64,000 nt of DNA from Sabellastarte sp. h YS-2021 (Eukaryota; Annelida; Polychaeta; Sabellida; Sabellidae), in contig OZ024927.1 in the NCBI GenBank assembly GCA_964017235.1, positions 55,309,293 to 55,373,292 of the forward strand, given 5' to 3'. The notes under the pieces were generated by a model that saw only the letters and a list, made by a program, of their open reading frames with translations, ran no database searches and was not told the origin of the DNA. Made by a program: the position numbers and the translations under genes. Position 1 is the first letter of the stretch. Every line of letters begins with the position of its first letter. Positions 56,758 to 64,000 of the stretch are shown here, in pieces.

Positions 56758-59116
56758 ACTAGAGGATCGCTCGCAAAAAAAAAAGATAATGTTTTTGCAT
56801 AGCAAAAACAAAGCGTCCCGAAAAGGATATAAAGGTGAGTGCTAAAGTATTAAGAAAATGCTTCGTTTCTAGCCTTATACTGTTGTGGCAACCAAAGTTA
56901 GCGCAGTCTGCTCTATCTAGCACGGTTTTCAAGATATAAGCATTTTTGTGTTTTGCAAAAAATTAAAAACTTAAAAATGTCCACTATATTTGGGGAGACA
57001 AAAATATTTTGAAAATTGGCATGGCTACTCTGCAGAGATACCCAGCAGGTCAAAAATTTTGTTGAGTTTGCTCCATATAGCATGGTTTTCGAGATATAAG
57101 CATTTTTGTGTTTTGCAAAAACTTTGAAAATTCAAAATGACCACCATTTTTGGGGAGACAAAAATTTTAGTCAAGACCACTGCTGCGGTGTGTATCTCCC
57201 GCCAAGCATTAAAGGAGAAGAAATAGCTTTTCCGAGATATTCACAATTTTCCATTTTTGTGTGTGAAAGCTCTTCCAAAAGTAGGTGAATGAGTTATTTG
57301 AGAAAAGTTGGCTATCTGCAATACTATTAAGAGATAATTCACATTTACTCATTTTGAGTAGGTGAATAATTAGCTATGGGTGTGAAACTTCACCAAGTAA
57401 AAGGTCTCCCAAAAGTAGGTGAATGAGTTATTTGAGAAAAATTGGCTATCTGCAATACTTTTAGCGATAATTCGCATTTACTCATTTTGAGTAGGTGAGT
57501 AATTAGCTACGTGCCTGAAACTTCACCAAGTGAAAGCTCTCCCCAAAGTAGGTGAATGAGTTATTTGAGAAAAATTGGCTATCTGCAGTACTTTTAGATA
57601 TAATTCACATTTACTCATTTTGAGTAGGTGAGTAATTAGCTATGGGTCTGAAACTTCACCAAGTGAAAGCTCTTCCCAAAGTAGGTGAATCAGTCATTTG
57701 AGAAAAATTGGCTCTGTGCAATACTTTTAGAGATAATTAGCATTTACTCATTTTGAGTAGGTGAGTAATTAGCTATGGATCTGAAACTTCACCATGTGAA
57801 AGCTCTCCCAAAAGTACATGAATGAGTTATTTGATAAAAATTGGGTATCCGCAATACTTTTACAGATAATTAGCATTTACTCATTTTGAGTAGGTAAATA
57901 ATTAGCCATGGGTCTGAAACTTCACGGAGTGAAAGCTCTCCCAAAAGTAGGTGAATGAGTTATTTGAGAAAAATTGGCTATCTGCAATACTTTTAGCGAT
58001 AATTCGCATTTACTCATTTTGAGTAGGTGAGTAATTAGCTATGGGTCTGAAACTTCACCATGTGAAAGCTCTTCCAAAAGTAGGTGAATGAGTTATTTGA
58101 GAAAAATTGGCTATCGGCAATACTTTTAAGAGATAATTCGCATTTACTCATTTTGAGTAGGTGAGTAATTATCTACGGGTCTGAAACTTCACCATGTGAA
58201 AGCTCTCCCAAAAGTACATGAATGAGTTATTTGATAAAAATTGGGTATCCGCAATAGTTTTAGAGATAATTCGCATTTACTCATTTTGAGTAGGTGAGTA
58301 ATTAGCTATGGGTCTGAAACTTCACCAAGTGAAAGCTCTCCCAAAAGTAGGTGAATGAGTTATTTGAGAAAAATTGGCTATCTGCAATACTTTTAGAGGT
58401 AATTCGCATTTACTCATTTTGAGTAGGTGAGCAATTAGCTATGGGTCTGAAACTTCACCAAGTGAAAGCTCTTTGGGATAGCTGCTCTGCAGAGATACCC
58501 TGAGGATCAAAAATTTCGTCGAAATCGCTCTATGTAGCACGGTTTTCAAAATATTAGCATTTTTGTGTTTTGCAATTTTTGCGCAAAATTCGAAAATTCA
58601 AAATGGCCGCCATTTTTGGCGAGACAAAAATTTTTTGAAAATTGGGATAACTACTCCGCAGCGATACCCTGCGGGTCAAAAATTTCGTCGAAATTGCTCT
58701 ATCTAGCGCGGTTTTCGAGATATAAGCATTTTTGTGTTTTCCTTATTTGGAAAATTTATAATGATTAATTAATCATTAATTACTCGGCCATTTCTTAACC
58801 AATCAATGGCAAAATCTAATGATTTCCAGATTTTAATAGAATGAATGTATTTGCCAAGTTTCAGGTGAATTGATAAAACTCCTTTCACGTTATCATCCGG
58901 ACAAGCTTCCCCATCGAAAAAAGACATTTTTGTTCATGTGACCTCTCTGATTGGTTGAAATGTCACTGCAGCATATTCAAAAAAATTCTTCAAGGCTACT
59001 GCCTAAACCTGCCAAATTTGAAAAGAATCCGCCTAACGGTTACAGAGTTATAAGGAAAACAAAATGCGGAGCCGGCGGAGCCTGAAGGTCTCCCATACAC
59101 AAACAAGCGACGCTTA
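56758..59116 (-). mobile_element. Helentron-like family P copy 2, in the TXNDC9 upstream intron
   Basis: Read on minus, it starts at 59116 with AAGCGTC (the hairpin is shortened), runs through the leader with the CCAAT/E-box pair, an uninterrupted AATGATTAATTAATCATT where X sits in copy 1, type-i units, about nine type-ii units, the CACACCGC-like block, and ends in the GTTTTTGC hairpin and CTAG (56762-56759). It is 2.36 kb against 6.7 kb for copy 1. Its 3' end lies 32 bases from the TXNDC9 splice acceptor. Confidence 0.78.
57260..58475 (-). repeat. type-ii satellite array in P copy 2, about 9 units of 133 bp
   Basis: 'TTTACTCATTTTGAGTAGGT' recurs about every 133 bp with small variations. This is more units than in P copy 1 (about 7), while copy 1 has more type-i units, so the two arrays expand independently. 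Confidence 0.9.
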
Positions 59117-60814
59117 ATTAATTTAAGAAACAGGCCTCTCATGTTCATCATATTTTAAGCACATAAATTTTTGTTAAAACACCAAATAAAGAAGGGCAAA
59201 AATTCTGATAAATGACTCCCGTCAAGGCAATATATGGTTAAATAAAAATTACAATCACAGCAACTGAGTTAAATTTCCATGTTGGTACCTTTATCAGCCC
59301 TTGTGGTGCTCATAATGCAACTGTGCAATTGGGGCTGCTATGACTGACCTTTTCAAAAATGTGATTTGCCCTAACCCTTCAAAGTTTACGACCTCCACAA
59401 TAAAAATTCCTGACTGAATCAGGATGATCAGCTGGTATGAAGTTACCATGAACAAAAATTATTGCAGTTTTGGTCATTTCTTATATATTAAAAACTCAAT
59501 GCTGGGTTATTGTCAAAAAAGTGATCAAAATGGGGCAAACATGTGACTTTTCCTGATCCAAAAGATCTGTTGATGAATCATAGGATTTCAATTTAAATCC
59601 TTCTGAAAAAGAAAGGATTTGGAAGTGAAAAATTTCAAGGGACTTTGATTTGGATTTAAATTCTTTTTCAAGGATTTGATCCCAACCGTGTTGTGATAAA
59701 CTTCTCTACTGACAAACTTACTGTTTATTTTGGGGGAAAACTGTTCATATCACTTTGGATATGCATTTGAAATTAAATACTTTCAAAAGTATTTTGTTCA
59801 AAGTCTGACATGTAATAATTCTGAAGGAAAGCAATAGCAGCTTCAGACTATTCCATTGTGTACACTAGAGCTAAGCAAGTTTTTACAAGTGGTTGTTTTA
59901 TTGGAGCTACAGATACAAAATTGATATGATTCTGGAGGTACTTTTGGTTTCCAGGTTATTGACGCAAGACATTTTGCCTAATCATTTTCCAGTCGATTTG
60001 CACAACCTAATTACAAAGGTAAAAGACACTTTCTACAGAAGTAGACTGGAGCACAGCACATTGCAATTTTGCAATGACAATATTTTCATAAAACATTTTT
60101 AACATTACATTACACTTTAATCTGCATATATTTTACAAGCAAACTTCAATATGTAGAAGAGCAGATATTACATACTCCGTTTTCATAAATGTATGACCAA
60201 CAGTTATATATAAATATAATAATTGTAAAATTTAGGTGAAATGTTGGAATTTCCCACAATTGCCTGAAGTTTCTGTGAGTTTTTCTTTTCAGCAAAAACA
60301 AATCGGTGTGTGGATATAATGTGAATCAGTGTAAGGATGTAATATACATCTGTGGATCCAGTAGTTTTTAAAATGTTTGCAAAAGAATCTTGCTCAGAAG
60401 AAATTCAATGACTTCCTCCGATTTTTGATACCAGCTTGACATGGGAGGAGTGCTGACAAAAAATGTTGGAATCAGAAAATCAACTGAAAAATAGCTCAGA
60501 GAAGTCCACTGCATTAAAGATTATGTCACTTTTTTATTTGAGCAAATTGGGGTGAAATTCCAGAAAATCAATTTATGTTAGAGGACATTTACACAATGAT
60601 GGTGTATATATTACAATCAAATATTGTTTTATATACCCAACCGCTGTGTGCCAAAAGAAAGATGTGAATTCTTATGTACCCAACAACTCTTTACCCAAAT
60701 CAGGAAAACATTTCTTATGTACCCCAAAAAAGTCATTATGAATATGTGCCTAACAGTCATTTGCCAAACACTGTAAAGACTGCTTATAATATAGGGCCTT
60801 TTAGTGTGAGCTTG
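59117..60814. other. unique DNA, no gene supported
   Basis: AT-rich sequence. This interval should lie within or before the 5' region of TXNDC9, but I see no clear donor site with an upstream exon. Confidence 0.4.
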
Positions 60815-60985
60815 GGTCATGAGTCAAAGATTAAATTTGACCATTTAAACAGATCTACAGCCCATAATTTGTTACAGGTTGATATTAGATGTCAAACATG
60901 TAGTACCAATAATAGGTGAAATACAGAAATGTTTATATTTGGCCTGGTAGGGTACTTCTGGGTGACCTTGAATGAAGAGTCACAA
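60815..60985 (-). repeat. single diverged unit of the 147-bp T satellite
   Basis: 'AGCCCATAATTTGTTACAGG', 'TGTAGTACCAATAATAGGTG' and 'GGTGACCTTGAATGAAGAGT' follow the order of the T unit at 33694-34768. It is much diverged and alone, so it is an old dispersed copy. Confidence 0.55.
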
Positions 60986-61749
60986 GAGTTGCAGATGACA
61001 ATGTATTGTCAATATTTAGTCTGTATTCTGGTTTGTGTCTAGTTGAGGTATGTAAGCAGGATCTTAATAAGTATGGTGTAAAAATAAGGAACATGTTGTA
61101 AAAAGCAAACTTAACCTCCATTAATTTGTTTCCCCCTTATTTGTTGATGGTTTTACTACATTAAAGACATTCAGAAGAACTGTTCAAACCTTTTCAATGA
61201 TAATATATGCAAGTAAAGAAGAGCCAGTGTACTGCTCCCTGCAATAGGTTGGCACACCTTGGACACAAAATCCTTATTTGTGGTTATTATGTGTTTAATA
61301 TCATGGATTTTTAAATCTGCAATGACACAAGAGCAAGCTATAAAGTATTTTAACGACAAAAAGTCAAAATAATAAATGTTTTAGAAGGCTTTTTAAGGGG
61401 TGATAATATAATTTCTATATTAAATCAGTGCCTAACCTGGCAACATTTGCATAAGGAATTCCCAAAGATATTTAATTTCTACCTTGTCTACCTTATTGGA
61501 TATGCCAAAATGCACAACTTGTACTGATGACAGTCCTAATGTAGGCCATTAATAAATATGTTATTGAAAATTCCATTTTCTGCCAGGAAGTACCTGTGCC
61601 ATAATATGGCACTATCTTGTCAAAGAGCAATCAGTGCCAGTGAATGGGCTCTGTGTAAGCTGACTGTGTGTTTTGAATTTCAGAGTAGAAGTGAAAGAAG
61701 AAAAGGTCACAACCTGCAAATGGTATTCGGAAGTAAAATACAAAGCTGT

Positions 61750-62420
61750 TAAGGTGTAGAAAGTAGGTGAAAAACATATTTCAACAAAATACTGTAAATG
61801 CAACAGTTTTCATGTTAAAACTAATGTAATCAACAGTGATAATCTCTAATTAGCTTTTCTCAGCTTTGCACTGAGCTACAGGTCTGCAATTAAACTACGT
61901 TATAGCTGAGTGAAAAGTAGGTGAATCATATATTTAAACAAAATACTGTAAATACAATAGTTTTTCAAGTTACAACTACTTTACTCAACAGTGAGAACCT
62001 CAAAGTAGCTATTGCTCAGCCATTAGCTACAGGTCTGCAATTTTACATTTTATGTTATAGCTGACCCAAAAGTAGATGAATAACTTATTTCAAGGAAATT
62101 CTCTATATGCAATAGTTTTAAAGTTATAACTGATTTACTCAATAGTGAAAACCTCAAAGTAGCTATTCCCCAGCTATGCAATGAGCTACATGTCTGCAAT
62201 TTTACTATGTTATAGCTGACCTAAAAGTAGGTGAACAACATATTTCAACAAAATACTCAATGCAATAGTTTTCAAGTTACAACTGATTTACTCAACAGTT
62301 AGAACCTGAAAATAGCTTCTCTAAATGCAATAGTAGCTATTGCTCAGCTATACTACGAGCTACAGGTCTGCAATTGCAGTATGTTATAGCTGACTGAAAA
62401 CTAGGTGAATAACATGGCTT
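61750..62420. repeat. diverged type-ii satellite array, about 4.5 units of 150 bp
   Basis: 'AAAAGTAGGTGAA' recurs near 61765, 61916, 62075 and 62228, with 'GATTTACTCAACAGT' and 'GCTACAGGTCTGCAATT' between. Landmark order matches the 133-bp units of P, so this is an older branch of the same satellite. Confidence 0.65.
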
Positions 62421-62464
62421 AGGTCTATCCCTGTGGATGTCATCTAAGGGTCTACTAAGATAAT

Positions 62465-62940
62465 CACCTTGAGTAAGTAAGAAGCATTTATAAAGCACCA
62501 AAATTGATGTAAACATCCTCTAAGGCGCTGATGTCCAAAAAGGGATAGTCCAGTTCTAAAAAGGAGGTCAATATCCATATTAACGTCTGATAGGGGAGAT
62601 AGGCTATGGTTGAGGGTAGGCTAATCTGAAAAGATACATTTTCAACTGTTTTCTGAATCCAAAGATACTTGCCACGGTTTTAACGGCTTGCGGGAACTGG
62701 TTCCACCCTGTGAGTGCAGCTACTAAAACTGTGCAACCCTGAGCGTTAATTCAGTTTAGATATGGAAATTGACAGGCGACTGCCCCCTGTAGGATCCTCC
62801 ACCTAATCAAAGAGGACAGATATGGAGGTTGGCTAAAATTTATTGCTTTGTAAGGTTGTTGTATTTGAACAATATATGGTACTGAATGAAAAGCCAGTGT
62901 AGTTTGTGCAGGAAGGGTGTGACCGTGTGACATGACTAAA
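62465..62940 (+). repeat. dispersed repeat, copy B
   Basis: The first 100 bases match copy A at 56405-56520 ('CATTTATAAAGCACCAAAAT', 'CCTCTAAGGCGCTGATGTCC'). The rest (CGGCTTGCGGGAACTGGTTC and on) has no partner in this window. Family unknown. Confidence 0.5.
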
Positions 62941-64000
62941 TTTATTTATTTTGCAGTATGACATAAGGCATTTTGAACTCTTTGTAGTCTCACAATATAC
63001 CAGTATACTTTTTTTTGTGGTAAAGCAGTGACTAAAATTCCAAGAGTGTAAGCATTGAAGAAGCTACACCATATTAAAAAGGCTTTGTGTGATGACATAC
63101 TAGTTGAGACAGTTTACACTCAGCTACTGGCATGAATATAGGCCTTGGTGTCTGGTGAATTAACGTCATTTGTCTCATTTTTTTGCCATTCATTGGTTTT
63201 TACTTCATCATAGCACCACAACAATTGTTTTCACAATAAGTATGAAACAAATAGTGAACCGAGTTGAGCTCACATCTCATTCCAGTGACAAAGGACAGGT
63301 TCTCAGTTCTCCTTCTGATGTTCCATATAAAAAGCCTAATCAATAAAATGGTCATTTCAAACTTTCGCAGGCTGTGGAAATAAAGTTCCATGATTTTTAG
63401 ATGATTTGGCCCAAATTACAAAATTCCATGATTTTTCCATATCTGGAAATTTTTTTTTAGCTTTTTCCCAGTTCTCCGATGTCCGTGGCTACCCTGCAAT
63501 TGCTTTTTCGGAGTGACTCCTGTCACCTGATCGCAGTTTTAAGTTTTCATCTAAAGCCATGGCACTGCACTAAAAATCAAAGTCTCAACAACTCAGTTAA
63601 TCTATTTGTGGTATATTTGCTTGACAACTGCGTAGAATTCTTTGGGATTTCCTAAGTTTGTATACAAAATATTTTACTTGAAGATCAAAATTTGCTCAAC
63701 AACTTATTAATATTCAAGAGTTCACAGATTTCCATGGGGGTTTCCTTCCAATATTTCCTGCTTCAAGAACAAATACTGGATGGACTATATAGCTCTTGGA
63801 TATTTTGTATGCGAAGAAAATATTTGACAATTCCATGAGATTTCTTAACAATATTATTACCTTAATAGCCAAAATTTATTGAACTACTCATTAAATAATA
63901 ATCATATTGTGTGGGGTATTCCAGTATTCTGTGGGGTTTCCCAATATATTTTGTTTGTGAGAATCGACGGTATTACTATTATGATTGAATTTGCAATGCC
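62941..64000. other. unique DNA, no gene supported
   Basis: AT-rich, with weak repeats of 'TTCCATGATTTTT'. No feature that I can name. Confidence 0.4.

Overview
This window looks like nuclear DNA of a marine invertebrate, and it is almost wholly transposon-derived. The evidence is AT-rich sequence with GT-AG introns, one recognisable animal gene (TXNDC9), DIRS-type and LINE retrotransposons, tRNA-derived SINE heads and long tandem arrays. A mollusc or other lophotrochozoan is plausible, because rolling-circle elements with tandem-repeat cores are well known in bivalves. I cannot prove the taxon.

Layout. 1-1.8 kb: a SINE-like head and a Helentron-like element (family U). 1.8-9.5 kb: a satellite array split by a complete but mutated DIRS-1-like retrotransposon on + (2772-9064), with inverted terminal repeats and an internal complementary region. 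9.5-10.9 kb: unique DNA with a possible 36-codon terminal exon. 10.9-17.6 kb: Helentron-like P (copy 1) with Helentron-like X (copy 1) inside it. 19.1-20.65 kb: Helentron-like Q (copy 1). 21.3-21.7 kb: a short U copy. 22.3-27.6 kb: X copy 2, itself hit by two inverted-repeat elements (S, W). 27.6-29.0 kb: a possible 3' UTR. 29.3-30.8 kb: inverted-repeat element V. 32.0-45.7 kb: a CR1/L2-like LINE split by Q copy 3, which holds a 147-bp satellite element (T) and a second, minus-strand DIRS, which in turn holds an L1/Tx1-like LINE with a 14-bp target duplication. 46.2-51.2 kb: Q copy 2 with X copy 3 inside. 52.5-55.3 kb: Helentron-like Y with about 15 satellite units. 55.4-56.7 kb: TXNDC9 on the minus strand. 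56.8-59.1 kb: P copy 2 in the TXNDC9 upstream intron. 59.1-64 kb: mostly unique DNA with repeat fragments.

What ties it together. Families U, P, Q and X share one design: a 5' terminal hairpin, a tandem-repeat core, and a subterminal inverted copy of the 5' end. In P, Q and X this is followed by a short hairpin and a CTAG 3' end; U ends differently. This is the asymmetric-terminal-inverted-repeat plan known for Helentrons and their non-autonomous derivatives. Comparing occupied and empty copies inside the window gives clean insertion junctions for X and Q and the order of nesting. No Rep/helicase gene is present, so these copies must depend on enzymes made elsewhere.

The most interesting coding observation is in the DIRS pair. 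Gag and Pol are in one frame separated by a UGA, and in both diverged copies it is followed by CAA-YYA, the classic readthrough context. Both DIRS copies and both LINEs are broken by frameshifts or stops.
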